64,000 nucleotides of DNA from Leisingera sp. ANG-M1 (GCF_000813745.1 NZ_JWLC01000008.1:1-64000); one strand, 5' to 3'. Shown: positions 8,979-17,977, counted from the first letter of the stretch. Program-made: numbers and translations. The notes: generated by a model not told the origin, from the letters alone.

Positions 8979-9941
8979 TCAGGACGCCAGCCAGAAATAG
9001 AGCGGCAGGCCGATGGTGATGTTGAAGGGAAAGGTGACCCCCAGCGACAAGGTCAGGTAAATTCCTGATTCAGCTTTGGGCAGGGCGATCTTCATCGCTG
9101 CCGGCACCGCGATGTAAGAGGCCGAGGCCGCCAGCACCATCAGCAGGAACAGGCTGCCGCTGCCCAAGCCCGCCGCCCAGCCTGCGCCATAGGCCAGCAG
9201 TGCGCCAATGACCGGCATCAAGGCGCCGAAGACAAACAGGCCCGGCGACAGCATTTCGCGGTTCTTGATCAGGCTGCGGCCTGCCGACAGGCCCATGTCC
9301 AGCAGGAACAGGCACAGAATGCCGGTAAAGGGTGTCACGATGAAGGGCGCGATCAGCTCCATGCCCTTGCCGCCGGTGATGGCGCCAATCGCAAAGGCGC
9401 CCAGAAGCAGCACAACCGAGCCATTGGCCAGCAGCTCGCGCCAGAACCCCTCAGGCCGCTGGCCATTGCTTCCGGCGCTATGGGCCAGCCAAAGTGCCGA
9501 AAGGATCGCTGGCACCTCCATCGCAGCGGCCACCGCCACCATGTAGCCATCATAGGCCACCCCGGTCAGTTCCAGCAGGCTGGTTGCGGTCACGAATGTC
9601 ACGATCGAGATGGAGCCGTAGTGGCCGGCAACGGCCGCGGCATTCAAGCAATCGAGCTTGGTTAGCACCCGCAGCAATCCGAAGGCGATGAAGGGGATCA
9701 GAAAGGACAGGGCCACTCCCGCCAGAATGGTCAGGAACAGATCCTGGCTGACGCCGTGCTCGGCCAAACTCGCGCCGCCTTTGAAACCGATGGCTAAGAG
9801 CAGGTAAAGCGACATGAATTTCGCCGCGCCTTCCGGGATCGACAGATCGCTGCGGGCAAAGGCTGCGATCAGGCCAAGGGCAAAGAACAGGATTGTGGGC
9901 ACCAGCAGGCTGCTGGACAATGTTTCAAGGGCGGTAGGCAT
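8979..9941 (-). CDS. SbtA-like sodium-dependent bicarbonate transporter family protein
   Basis: The 320-residue protein consists of about ten hydrophobic segments. Signature pieces such as LYLLLAIGFKGG, AAAVAGHYGSISIVTFVTA and PFNITIGLPLY match the Sbt_1 (former DUF897) family, whose cyanobacterial member SbtA imports bicarbonate with sodium. The start at 9941 is chosen because GGAGAG lies nine bases upstream; an in-frame ATG at 9998 has no such site. It is divergent from a LysR gene, 96 bases apart, so that regulator probably controls it. The substrate in heterotrophs is not established. Confidence 0.82.
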   Translation of the reverse strand: MPTALETLSSSLLVPTILFFALGLIAAFARSDLSIPEGAAKFMSLYLLLAIGFKGGASLAEHGVSQDLFLTILAGVALSFLIPFIAFGLLRVLTKLDCLNAAAVAGHYGSISIVTFVTATSLLELTGVAYDGYMVAVAAAMEVPAILSALWLAHSAGSNGQRPEGFWRELLANGSVVLLLGAFAIGAITGGKGMELIAPFIVTPFTGILCLFLLDMGLSAGRSLIKNREMLSPGLFVFGALMPVIGALLAYGAGWAAGLGSGSLFLLMVLAASASYIAVPAAMKIALPKAESGIYLTLSLGVTFPFNITIGLPLYFWLAS

Positions 9942-10001
9942 CGGTCTCTCCGTTCCAGAATTTCCGCCCTGATGAATTGCACTGCAGCATAGCTCCAATA
10001 T

Positions 10002-10016
10002 ATTGTATCTAACAAT
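10002..10016. promoter_or_regulatory. Inverted repeat ATTGT-N5-ACAAT in divergent promoter
   Basis: A perfect 5-bp inverted repeat lies between the SbtA-like gene and the LysR gene. The T-N11-A form is consistent with a LysR operator. It overlaps the AT-rich sequence that should hold both promoters. Confidence 0.5.
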
Positions 10017-10019
10017 TAC

Positions 10020-10034
10020 ATAGATTCAGGCTAT
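10020..10034. promoter_or_regulatory. OxyR-box-like ATAG-N7-CTAT
   Basis: ATAG at 10020-10023 and CTAT at 10031-10034 are separated by seven bases, the known OxyR half-operator spacing. The site ends three bases before the LysR ATG at 10038, so binding would block its own gene. This supports autoregulation by the adjacent OxyR-like regulator, but is inference. Confidence 0.5.
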
Positions 10035-10037
10035 GAA

Positions 10038-10964
10038 ATGCGTCCCACACTGCGCCAGCTGGAATACATCGTGACCGTCGCCCGGCTGGGTCAGTTCGGT
10101 TTGGCGGCAGAGGCGCTGAACGTCAGTCAGCCCAGCCTCTCGGCCCAGATTGCAGCGGTGGAGGAGGATCTGGGCGCCCGGCTCTTTGAACGCGGCCGGG
10201 CCGGAGCGCAGCCTACGGCCAAGGGCACTGAGGTGATCCGCCGCGCTCAGCGGATCCTGGGAGAGATGGATGACCTGCGGGCTTCTGTTGCGGGCAGCGT
10301 GCCTTTTGGCGGGCGGCTGCGCCTGGGGGTCTTGCCCTCCATCGGCCCCTATCTGCTGCCGCGGGCGGTGCGTGCCATCCACCAGCGCCAGCCCAGTCTG
10401 CGGGTCATCGTGCGGGAGGAAAACACACGCGACCTTGAGCAGGGGCTGAAAGCGGGCCGCTTCGACATGATCATCTCAACCCCCGAGGATCACCCCAACA
10501 CCAGCCAGATCCGGCTGTTCAACGAACGCCTCTGGATTGCAGCGGCGCTGGACGACCCTCTGGCCAAAGACGAGGGGCCGGTGGACGGCAGCAGCCTGAG
10601 GGGGCGGAACTTTCTGACGCTGGACAGCGGCCACCGTCTGTCGCGGATCGTCTATGCGCTGGCCTCGGGCTGCGGAGGGGTGGTGCCGGATGACTACGAG
10701 GGTACCAGCCTTGACTCAATCCGGCTGATGGCGGCCACCGGCGCCGGCGTTGCAGTCTTGCCCGAGCTTTACACTTTGCGGCAGCCCAAGGGGCACAGCG
10801 AGGTGGTTTTCCGTCCGCTTCAGGCCGAAGGCGCCAGCCGCGACATCGCACTGTTGCAAAGGGCAGGGGAGGAGAACCTGGCCGGCACGGAGCTGATCAG
10901 CGGGGTGCTGCTGGAAGTGGCGGCAGGTTTCGGACTGCGCACTGGTGCACCGTCCGAAACCTGA
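10038..10964 (+). CDS. LysR-family regulator, OxyR-like
   Basis: This 308-residue regulator has a winged helix at residues 3-62 (LRQLEYIVTVARLGQF, then SQPSLSAQIAAVEEDLG) and a type 2 periplasmic-binding-like effector domain. The overall pattern resembles OxyR. The segment matching the peroxide-sensing Cys199 region reads LDSGHRLSRIVYA, with arginine in place of the peroxidatic cysteine; one cysteine follows thirteen residues after that histidine. It therefore should not sense peroxide like OxyR. Divergence from the SbtA-like gene suggests it regulates that transporter. Confidence 0.88.
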   Translation: MRPTLRQLEYIVTVARLGQFGLAAEALNVSQPSLSAQIAAVEEDLGARLFERGRAGAQPTAKGTEVIRRAQRILGEMDDLRASVAGSVPFGGRLRLGVLPSIGPYLLPRAVRAIHQRQPSLRVIVREENTRDLEQGLKAGRFDMIISTPEDHPNTSQIRLFNERLWIAAALDDPLAKDEGPVDGSSLRGRNFLTLDSGHRLSRIVYALASGCGGVVPDDYEGTSLDSIRLMAATGAGVAVLPELYTLRQPKGHSEVVFRPLQAEGASRDIALLQRAGEENLAGTELISGVLLEVAAGFGLRTGAPSET

Positions 10965-10988
10965 CCGCCAGCCCCTAGGGCCCCGGCC

Positions 10989-11252
10989 CTAGTTCATTCC
11001 CAGTTTTCCTGGGAATTCGATATTGATCTCCAGACTCGACAGCTCGTCGCCGCGCTCCATGCGGATGTCGATAGCTTCGTCGCCGATCTGCATATGGCGG
11101 CGGATCACGTCCAGAATGTCGCGTTGCAGTTGCGGCAGGCAGTCCGGGCGGGCGCCGCCGCTGCGCTCATGCGCCAAGAGGATCTGGAGGCGTTCCTTGG
11201 CAGTGCTGGCCGAGGCTTTGCGGGGGCGGAGGGAAAAGCCGAACATGCTCAC
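10989..11252 (-). CDS. minE: Cell division topological specificity factor MinE
   Basis: MinE stimulates MinD ATPase and drives pole-to-pole oscillation of MinCD so that the division ring forms at mid-cell. At 87 residues it has normal length. The amphipathic MFGFSLRPRK start and the helix AKERLQILLAHER (MinD-binding segment) are conserved, followed by the beta-rich dimer domain. The GTG at 11252 overlaps the minD stop (GTGA) and sits five bases after AAGGA, so it is preferred over the ATG at 11246. It is the last gene of minCDE. Confidence 0.95.
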   Translation of the reverse strand: MSMFGFSLRPRKASASTAKERLQILLAHERSGGARPDCLPQLQRDILDVIRRHMQIGDEAIDIRMERGDELSSLEINIEFPGKLGMN

Positions 11253-12097
11253 GCGGTCCTTCCGAAAAGGCGTTGCAGCAGGCCGGGGCGCCGGTCGGCG
11301 GCAATGCGCATTTCGATCTGCTCGCCGATCATCCGGCCCACCGCGTCCTCGTAGGCCGTTCCGGCAGCCGACGGGTCGTCCAGCACGACCGGCACGCCGA
11401 GGTTGGAGGCACGCAGGACTGCAGCGCTTTCGGGGATAATGCCAAGCAAAGGCACCGCCAGGATCTCCAGCACATCCTCCACCGGCATCATCTCTCCGCT
11501 TTCGATCCGTGCCTTGTTGTGGCGGGTGATCAGCACCTGCGCCTTCACTGGCTCGGCGCCTTCCTTTCCTGCACGCTCGGTGATGCTGTTCAGAAGGCCA
11601 AGCACCCGGTCGCTGTCGCGGACCGAAGAAACCTCGGGGTTGGTCACCACAATCGCCTCATCGGCAAAATACATTGCCATCTGTGCGCCGCGCTCGATCC
11701 CGGCCGGGCTGTCGCAGATGATATAGTCGAAGTCCTGGCGCAGCTCCTCCAGCACTTTCTCCACGCCTTCGCGCGTCAGCGCATCCTTGTCGCGGGTCTG
11801 CGAGGTCGGCAGCACAGACAGCGTTTCCAGCCGCCGGTCGCGGATCAGCGCCTGCTTCAGCTTGGCATCGCCCTGGATGACATTGATGAAGTCAAAGACC
11901 ACCCGCCGCTCGCAGCCCATGATCATATCGAGATTGCGCAGGCCGACGTCGAAATCGATCACCACCGTTTTATGGCCGCGCCGGGCCAGTTCGGCACCCA
12001 CCGCTGCCGAAGTTGTCGTCTTGCCCACGCCGCCCTTGCCCGAGGTGACGACAATCACCTTGCCCAGCGGCGCTTCCGGTATCAGGTCCTTGCTCAT
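11249..12097 (-). CDS. minD: Septum site-determining ATPase MinD
   Basis: MinD is a deviant-Walker ParA-type ATPase that binds the membrane as an ATP dimer and recruits MinC. The 282-residue protein has the deviant Walker A GKGGVGKTT near residue 20 and the switch region VVIDFDVGLRNLD. It ends in a basic amphipathic helix (RPGLLQRLFGRTA), the membrane-targeting sequence. It lies 13 bases after minC and overlaps minE by four bases, forming one operon read on the minus strand. Confidence 0.97.
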   Translation of the reverse strand: MSKDLIPEAPLGKVIVVTSGKGGVGKTTTSAAVGAELARRGHKTVVIDFDVGLRNLDMIMGCERRVVFDFINVIQGDAKLKQALIRDRRLETLSVLPTSQTRDKDALTREGVEKVLEELRQDFDYIICDSPAGIERGAQMAMYFADEAIVVTNPEVSSVRDSDRVLGLLNSITERAGKEGAEPVKAQVLITRHNKARIESGEMMPVEDVLEILAVPLLGIIPESAAVLRASNLGVPVVLDDPSAAGTAYEDAVGRMIGEQIEMRIAADRRPGLLQRLFGRTA

Positions 12098-12110
12098 TGC
12101 CCTGCCTTTC

Positions 12111-12863
12111 TTAGTCTATTGCCTCGACGCACAGCCGCTCATCACGCAGGAACACCTGCGCCGGGCGGCCTTGCAGTCCGGGCTCCAAAGTCTCGCTTGT
12201 CCGGTACAGCCCGGCGACTGCCAGCAGCTCAGCCCTCAGGCTGCGGCAGAAGATGCGGGCGCTCTCGTCGCCTTCCGCACCTGCCATGGCGCGGCCCCGC
12301 ATCGGGCCGTAGACATGAATGCTGCCGCGCGCGATCAGCTCGGCACCGGAACTCACCGGCCCGACCACAATCAGATCGCCGCCCTCGGCCACCACCGACT
12401 GGCCCGAGCGCACCGGCTCGGTGATCAGGCGGTTTTCCGGCGGGCGCAGCTTCTTGGAAATTTCCTTGCGCAGCCCAGGTCCGGTGTTCAGCGGCGCATC
12501 CTTGCCGCTGGCGAGCGTAATCAGCCCAGCATCCTCGGCTGCGGCCTCCTGCAGGGCGGTGGCATTTTGCACCCCGAATACTGCCAGCCCGCGGCTGCGC
12601 AAACTGTCCGCCAGCGCCCGCAGCTGGGCCGGGCGGCTGAGGCTCGGTGCCTGTGCCAGATCCAGGATCAGCGGCGCGCCGTCAAAGAAATGCGGGCTCC
12701 AGCGCAGCTGCGCGTCGAGGGCTGCATAGAAGGCCTGGTCCAGCGGCCCTTCTTCGGGACGCAGGGCCACGGCGGTGAAGTAGCGGCCGCGGATCTGGAA
12801 CGGCTTCACGCTGGCGGCGGGGGCGCCGCCACGGGGTTTGATGTCTTGATGCGGCACGCTCAC
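12111..12863 (-). CDS. minC: Septum site-determining protein MinC
   Basis: MinC inhibits FtsZ polymerisation away from mid-cell. The 250-residue protein has an N-terminal FtsZ-inhibiting domain (about residues 18-110) and a C-terminal beta-helix dimer domain with the signature VRSGQSVVAEGGDLIVVGPVS and GSIHVYGPMRGRA. It is the first gene of the minCDE operon. The upstream 211-base gap to the PhoD-like gene holds its promoter. The linker between the domains is short on hydrophobic residues, as is normal. Confidence 0.95.
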   Translation of the reverse strand: MSVPHQDIKPRGGAPAASVKPFQIRGRYFTAVALRPEEGPLDQAFYAALDAQLRWSPHFFDGAPLILDLAQAPSLSRPAQLRALADSLRSRGLAVFGVQNATALQEAAAEDAGLITLASGKDAPLNTGPGLRKEISKKLRPPENRLITEPVRSGQSVVAEGGDLIVVGPVSSGAELIARGSIHVYGPMRGRAMAGAEGDESARIFCRSLRAELLAVAGLYRTSETLEPGLQGRPAQVFLRDERLCVEAID

Positions 12864-13074
12864 GCGATGCTCCTGCTCGGGGATGGCGGCCTTTATGTGC
12901 CGCGCCTTTTCCTCTTGCGTAGCGTTCGGAAGGCGCGCCGTTCAACCGGGCTGTGGCAGACTCGGCGGACATGCGCCGGATGCCGCATCCAGCGGCGGAT
13001 TTCCGCAAGCGGACTGCTTGCGGTTGCATGCCGGGCGGCCGGGACGGCGGCATTCCGCCGTCCTGCGGGGCTGT

Positions 13075-14508
13075 TTACAGCCGCAGCGTTTCCGACTTGC
13101 CGGTCATTTCAAAGTCCCAGACCGCCGACCATTCGCCGCCGTTGCGCTCCAGGATCAGATAGTTCCGCTCGGCGGCGTAACGGTCCGGCCGGCCGGGGAT
13201 TTTGCGGATCCGGATGGGATGGCCTTTGAGCGGCGCGTCCCCCAGCCATGACAGCATCCCGAGCACCTTGGCCCAGGCCCGGGGCGGTGCCCTGTGGGCA
13301 ATGCCCGAGGCAACCAGCTGGTGCAAAGTCTTGCCGCCGCCAAGGGTCATTTCGCCCCGGGTGGCCAGATGGATCTCGCCCGATACGGCAGTGACCTCCT
13401 GCTCCGGTCTGGCGGCCATGTCCCGTATCAGCCGCAGCATCCGGCGCCAGGAGGCCCGGTGCGCCCGGCTTTGCCACTGGTCGCGCAGGTCGTCCTCGTA
13501 TTTCTGCATCTTCGGGGTCAGCACCATTAGAAGCTCCAGGATGGACAGCCGGGGCCCCAGCAGCGGCACGCTCGACAGGATGAAGGTGCGTCCCGGTGCG
13601 CTCTGTTCCGCGGCGGCCTTCATCATCTGCCAGCCGCCCCGCGCCATCACCCGGCGGCGGCTGCGTTCCGAGCGCAGATCAGGCGCCAGCAGCCGCAAGC
13701 CCGGTGCCTCTATGCTCCAGCCCAGATGGGTTCCGTCCGGGCCGGCAAACCGCGGCGGCAAGTCTCCATCCACGCAGCCGTGCTGAAAAAGCAGGGCGGC
13801 TTCACGGGCGGCGGAAAACAGCGTCTGGCCCACCGGCGAATAAGTGCGCGAACGGCGCAATGAGCCCCAGCCGTCGCAGATATCATGATCGTCCCATTGC
13901 ATCAGCGACGGTACCCGCGCGGCAATCCAGACAAACTCCGGAGCGCTGTAGACCGCCAAATAGCGCTGCATGAAGCGTTCCCGCAGGTGATCCCGAAGAT
14001 CCGCCAGGTCCTCCCGCGAGGGATCGCGCGGCAGCTTGTCCGGCCAGTCATTGCTCAACGGATGGCCGTCGGTCACCTCATCCGCGTAAACCTGATCGCC
14101 GCCATGCAGGAGCAGCGAGAACGGGTTGCGGGCGTGCTCCTCGCCCATCCGCGCCCACATCGCATTGCGCTCCGCCCCGTCGCGGTCCAGATCGCCATGC
14201 TCCTCGCCGTTGCAGGAGGCGTAGGCGATCCGCATGTTTCCACCCAGGCCGGCGGTTTGGAATTCGTCCCCGTTCCACTGGTATTTGGAGGGGCGGTCTG
14301 CAGGCAGGCTGAAGCGGGCGCGATGGACCGAGAGTTCCGGGAACTCAGAAAGAAGCACCGGGTAGGTTTCGTTCCCATCGGTTCTGATAGGCGGCACGGC
14401 CTTTCCCTTGGGCGCAAGGAAAAGCGCCGCAAGATGCATGCGCCCGTCGCGGACGTGGTCAAGGATCAGGATCGGGCTGATTGTGGCACCGTCTTGAATA
14501 CTGCTCAT
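13075..14508 (-). CDS. PhoD-like metallophosphatase
   Basis: The 477-residue protein has the calcineurin-like metal motifs of the PhoD/alkaline phosphatase D group: ASCNGEEHGD, HGGDQVYADE, QWDDHDICDGWGS and SGEIHLATRG. No twin-arginine or Sec signal is visible at its N-terminus (MSSIQDGATISPILILDH), so it is likely cytoplasmic, unlike secreted PhoD. The substrate is unknown, probably a phosphodiester or phosphomonoester. It is transcribed on the same strand as minCDE but separated by 211 bases. Confidence 0.82.
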   Translation of the reverse strand: MSSIQDGATISPILILDHVRDGRMHLAALFLAPKGKAVPPIRTDGNETYPVLLSEFPELSVHRARFSLPADRPSKYQWNGDEFQTAGLGGNMRIAYASCNGEEHGDLDRDGAERNAMWARMGEEHARNPFSLLLHGGDQVYADEVTDGHPLSNDWPDKLPRDPSREDLADLRDHLRERFMQRYLAVYSAPEFVWIAARVPSLMQWDDHDICDGWGSLRRSRTYSPVGQTLFSAAREAALLFQHGCVDGDLPPRFAGPDGTHLGWSIEAPGLRLLAPDLRSERSRRRVMARGGWQMMKAAAEQSAPGRTFILSSVPLLGPRLSILELLMVLTPKMQKYEDDLRDQWQSRAHRASWRRMLRLIRDMAARPEQEVTAVSGEIHLATRGEMTLGGGKTLHQLVASGIAHRAPPRAWAKVLGMLSWLGDAPLKGHPIRIRKIPGRPDRYAAERNYLILERNGGEWSAVWDFEMTGKSETLRL

Positions 14509-14572
14509 GGTCAGCAGAGCTAAGACCGGAAAGAACTTGCGACAAGTGCCGTGCGCTACTTTTCGATACTAG

Positions 14573-15139
14573 CTAGCTAAAGTTTCCCCAGAAATGCTTG
14601 GCATGACTTCGAGCTAGTCTTCTTATTTCGCCATAGTTCGGTTGGCCAACACCAAAACAGAGCCAAACAGCTTCGCTAAACTGTTCTGCTAACGTAACGA
14701 CGTTTTGAATATCCTCGAGTTCTAGCTTATTGTTTGAAATATACTTTCTATTGGAATGGCTCAGTAGGTTGTCTCTAAAGTGCTTTAGGCGCTTTAAAGC
14801 GGTCTTGTGATGGCTTCGGCTGACCTTGAGTGCATCAATGGTTGCGTTGTGTGGAGACCCATTTCCAACTTCTTTCAAAAAAGCATCGTAACAAACAATT
14901 CGGTTTGTGTCTGAGAAACCATCAAATTGTCTTGCAAGAGCAGCTGTGGCATCTCTCAGCAAGGAGCCAGAGATCGTAACGTAGGCGTCAGCCAAGCCGG
15001 TGTGGTCAAACTTTGAAAGTAGGCTTTCGTTATCATTTGCTGCTTTGAAAGTCTACAAAGCGCGTATGGCTGTAGTTGTGTTTTGGTGGACTGTCTCTGC
15101 AAATGTTTTCTTTTCTGCCAAATCCATTTCGTATTTCAC
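14573..15139 (-). pseudogene. HEPN/AbiU2-like protein gene interrupted by an in-frame amber codon
   Basis: A single frame runs from GTG at 15139 (overlapping the VWA stop as GTGA) to the stop at 14573, with one internal TAG at 15055-15053 as codon 29. The full length would be 188 codons, usual for AbiU2-type HEPN proteins. Visible pieces are an N-terminal acidic helix (MDLAEKKTFAETVHQN), LLRDATAALARQFDGFSDTN, and HFRDNLLSHSNRKY, where RDxxxxH resembles the HEPN RNase motif. A TTG at 14995 could restart translation of 140 residues. Sequence is clearly AT-richer than its neighbours, pointing to transfer. The family call is by pattern only. Confidence 0.6.
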
Positions 15140-16320
15140 CGGCTCAGCTCCCGCATGCCGCGCTCCAGGCCGTCGAGCGTCATGGGCACCATCCGGTCCT
15201 CGAAAATCTCCCGGATCATGCCGATCGAATGGGTGTAGTCCCAGTATTTCTCCGGCACCGGATTGATCCACAGGTTTGATGCCCATGCCTCGCGTGCACG
15301 CTGCAGCCAGACCTGGCCGGCCTCCTCGTTCCAATGCTCGTTGGCGCCGCCGGGATAGGCGATCTCGTAGGGCGACATCGAGGCATCGCCCACGAAGATG
15401 CATTTGTAATCCGGACCGTAAGTGCGCAGAACCTCATGCGTGGGAGTTTTCTCGTTCCAGCGCCGCCGGTTGTCGCGCCACACGCCTTCATAGAGGCAAT
15501 TGTGGAAGTAGTAGTATTCCAGATGCTTGAACTCGGCCCGGGCAGCGGAGAACAGCTCCTCCACCACCTGGATATGCGGATCCATCGAGCCGCCCACGTC
15601 CAGGAACAAGAGCACTTTCACCGCATTGTGCCGCTCAGGCCTCGTTTTCACATCCAGATAGCCGTGCTCGGCGGTGGAGCGGATGGTGCCGTCCAGGTCC
15701 AGCTCCTCCTGCGCGCCCTCGCGCACCCAGCGGCGCAGGCGTTTCAGCGCCACCTTGATGTTGCGGGTCCCGAGCTCGACATCACCGTCGAGGTTCCTGA
15801 ACTCGCGCTTGTCCCAGACCTTGACCGCACGCTGGTGGCGGCTTTCTTTCTGACCGATGCGCACGCCCTCGGGGTTGTAGCCATAGGCGCCAAATGGCGA
15901 GGTGCCCGCTGTCCCGATCCACTTGTTGCCGCCCTGGTGGCGGCCCTGCTGTTCTTTCAGGCGCTCTTTCAGCGTTTCCATCAGCTTGTCAAAGCCGCCA
16001 AGCGCCTCGATCTCGGCCTTTTCTTCCTCCGAAAGATGTTTCTCCGCCATCTTGGCCAGCCATTCTTCGGGAATGTCCACAGCCTGCATCACCGCCTCGG
16101 ACGGGATGGCCTCCAGCCCCTCGAAAGTGGCGGCAAAGGCGCGGTCGAACTTGTCGATGTTGCGCTCGTCTTTCACCATCGCCGCCCGGGCGAGGAAATA
16201 GAACGCTTCGATGTCATAGGTGGCCAGCCCGGCCTTCATGCCTTCCAGAAAAGTCAGGTACTCGCGCAGGGATACCGGGATCGCTGCTTTGCGGAGATTT
16301 TCAAAGAAGGGCTGGAACAT
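15136..16320 (-). CDS. VWA (CoxE-like) domain protein, partner of MoxR ATPase
   Basis: This 394-residue cytoplasmic protein carries a C-terminal von Willebrand A domain. The MIDAS segment reads LLFLDVGGSMDPHIQ, so the first serine of DxSxS is glycine while the second is kept. The N-terminal half is helical and charged (SEEEKAEIEALGGFDKLMETLKERL). Such proteins work with MoxR AAA+ ATPases as chaperone-like machines that assemble or activate enzymes. The MoxR gene is about 1.8 kb upstream on the same strand, with a 55-residue membrane protein and a DUF2927 lipoprotein between. Confidence 0.88.
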   Translation of the reverse strand: MFQPFFENLRKAAIPVSLREYLTFLEGMKAGLATYDIEAFYFLARAAMVKDERNIDKFDRAFAATFEGLEAIPSEAVMQAVDIPEEWLAKMAEKHLSEEEKAEIEALGGFDKLMETLKERLKEQQGRHQGGNKWIGTAGTSPFGAYGYNPEGVRIGQKESRHQRAVKVWDKREFRNLDGDVELGTRNIKVALKRLRRWVREGAQEELDLDGTIRSTAEHGYLDVKTRPERHNAVKVLLFLDVGGSMDPHIQVVEELFSAARAEFKHLEYYYFHNCLYEGVWRDNRRRWNEKTPTHEVLRTYGPDYKCIFVGDASMSPYEIAYPGGANEHWNEEAGQVWLQRAREAWASNLWINPVPEKYWDYTHSIGMIREIFEDRMVPMTLDGLERGMRELSR

Positions 16321-16341
16321 CGCGGGGGCCTCCGGCTCGGG

Positions 16342-16509
16342 TTACGCCAGCACCCGGTGCGCCACGATGGTTGCCAGCAGGCCGAGAATACCAAATACGA
16401 TGGCATAGACAGCCCCGTATTGCAGCATGTCCAAGGTGTTGCCGCCACGTTTGCGGGCCTGAAACGCGCCGGTCAAAGCGCCCAGCAGCACGGCTGCGAT
16501 TACGATCAT
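16342..16509 (-). CDS. Small membrane protein, 55 residues
   Basis: The frame from ATG 16509 to TAA 16344-16342 encodes a protein with two hydrophobic segments, MIVIAAVLLGALTGAF and AIVFGILGLLATIVA, joined by a basic loop QARKRGGN. GGAAA lies upstream of the ATG. Small proteins like this occur before the VWA gene in other Rhodobacteraceae and have at times been labelled apolipoprotein acyltransferase, which a protein this short cannot be. I regard it as a membrane protein of unknown role in the same operon. Confidence 0.75.
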   Translation of the reverse strand: MIVIAAVLLGALTGAFQARKRGGNTLDMLQYGAVYAIVFGILGLLATIVAHRVLA

Positions 16510-16546
16510 GGTCTTTTCCGTTTCCTAAGTTCAGCCGGTCCGGGCG

Positions 16547-17977
16547 TCAGGGGGCAGAGGGGCGCAGCGCGGCGATTTCCTCAAGCCTGGCCTCGACAAT
16601 CCAGTCCGGGCCAAAGCCGTAACGCGCCCATCCCAGGCTGTCCAGCCTGACCCGGCGGGCTTCGGCATTGCGGTGTTCAAGTTCCAGCGCTTCCGCCTGC
16701 AGCATCAGCAGCGTTGACAGCAGGGCCGCGTTTTCATGCGCCGCGGCGGACTGCGCTGCAGGCAGCAGGCGCGCAAGGGCAGCAGCGCCACGGCCGTGCG
16801 CGATGTCATAAGCGGACAGCTGCACCGCAAGCTTGGCCATATGCATGCTGGTTGCGGGCAGGCCTGCGAGATAGTTTTCGGCGGTCCGGAAATGCTTCTG
16901 GGCCAGCTCGGGCTCACGCACATGCAGCATCCGGCCGAGCGTATAGTGGCTGAGGGCGCGGCGGTGGTCCTGCCAGCCCAGGTCGCGGGCGATCTCCGCA
17001 GCTCGGTTTGCGGCCCGCAGCCGCTCCTTCAGCGAAGATTGCGGACCCAGAGCCTGCTCCAGAGCGGTCACCCAGGCTCGCGGTGTTTCTGCCAGCCATT
17101 GCGCAGGAATCCGTTCGCCAGCCGGATTCAACCGGGCCAGTATTGCAGGCAGGCGGGCTGCGACTTCGCTTCTGCTCATGCCGGTGCGCAGCTCCGGAGC
17201 ATAGCCGGCGCGCAGGATCAGCATGTCAAAGCCGGTCAGAACGGCGTGGATGTTATCGTCGTTGAAAATCGAATCCGGCAGCCGGTAAAGATCGTTCAGC
17301 GGGCCGATTGCCTGGGCCAGTTCCTCGTGCAGGCAGTCGCGCACCTCCTGCGGGCTGACGTCATTGGGGATGAACACTGCCAGCTGCTGGCGGTTGCGCA
17401 GCAGCGACCAATTGGTGCGGGGCGCGCGCCGGTTGCGGCGGAATTCGGCCAGCGACGAGACGTTGGGCACCACAAAGCAGGCTGCCTTGGGCAGGGCGCG
17501 GCGGATCTCAGCCCGGCTCACGGATTCGATGGTGATGTTTGCCGCCCCGCCGGAGACCTGGCGGATATCAATTCCGGCCTCGCCCTGCAGCCGTGCCAGC
17601 AGCCCGTTCAAGTCCCGTGTGAAGTTTGGCGCCGGGTCGCCGGTGACGCGCAGTGTGATCGGCTCCTCGAAGCGCGTGAACTGGGGCAGGGTGCTGCCGC
17701 CCTCCAAGGCGAAATGCAGATCCAGGAAGTCCCGCGCGATATCCGCATTGGACCGCTGCGGCGGGCTGGGTTTGCGTGCGGTGAAAACTTTGACCGGCGG
17801 CAAGGAGGCAGGTGCAGCCACTGCCCGGGTCGGCGCCTCAGCCCGCGGAGGAGGCATCGAGCAGGCGGCAAGCGCCAGCATGGACAGGCCGGCTGCGGCT
17901 CCGCGCAAAACTCGCCTCGTGCAGAGGCCGCGCCAGAGGGCAGCGGGAAAACAATCCGGGGCGGCTTCAGCAGGCAA
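16547..17977 (-). CDS. DUF2927-family lipoprotein
   Basis: The 476-residue protein has a basic N-terminus, a hydrophobic segment and a lipobox (AAGLSMLALAACS), then a Pro/Ala-rich linker. The conserved DUF2927 block follows at about residues 75-260 (NADIARDFLDLHFALEGG, then FIPNDVSPQEVRDCLHEELAQAIGPLNDLY). This block has protease-like HEE-type residues, but activity is unproven. A helical tail with TPR-like repeats closes the protein. The start is a TTG at 17977, supported by AAGGAG eight bases upstream; the next in-frame ATG is within the signal peptide. It sits between the MoxR and VWA genes. Confidence 0.85.
   Translation of the reverse strand: MPAEAAPDCFPAALWRGLCTRRVLRGAAAGLSMLALAACSMPPPRAEAPTRAVAAPASLPPVKVFTARKPSPPQRSNADIARDFLDLHFALEGGSTLPQFTRFEEPITLRVTGDPAPNFTRDLNGLLARLQGEAGIDIRQVSGGAANITIESVSRAEIRRALPKAACFVVPNVSSLAEFRRNRRAPRTNWSLLRNRQQLAVFIPNDVSPQEVRDCLHEELAQAIGPLNDLYRLPDSIFNDDNIHAVLTGFDMLILRAGYAPELRTGMSRSEVAARLPAILARLNPAGERIPAQWLAETPRAWVTALEQALGPQSSLKERLRAANRAAEIARDLGWQDHRRALSHYTLGRMLHVREPELAQKHFRTAENYLAGLPATSMHMAKLAVQLSAYDIAHGRGAAALARLLPAAQSAAAHENAALLSTLLMLQAEALELEHRNAEARRVRLDSLGWARYGFGPDWIVEARLEEIAALRPSAP

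Noticed and set aside
11787-13229. 480-codon plus-strand frame across minC and minD
   Set aside because: Antisense shadow of minCD in high-GC sequence with no protein-like motif.
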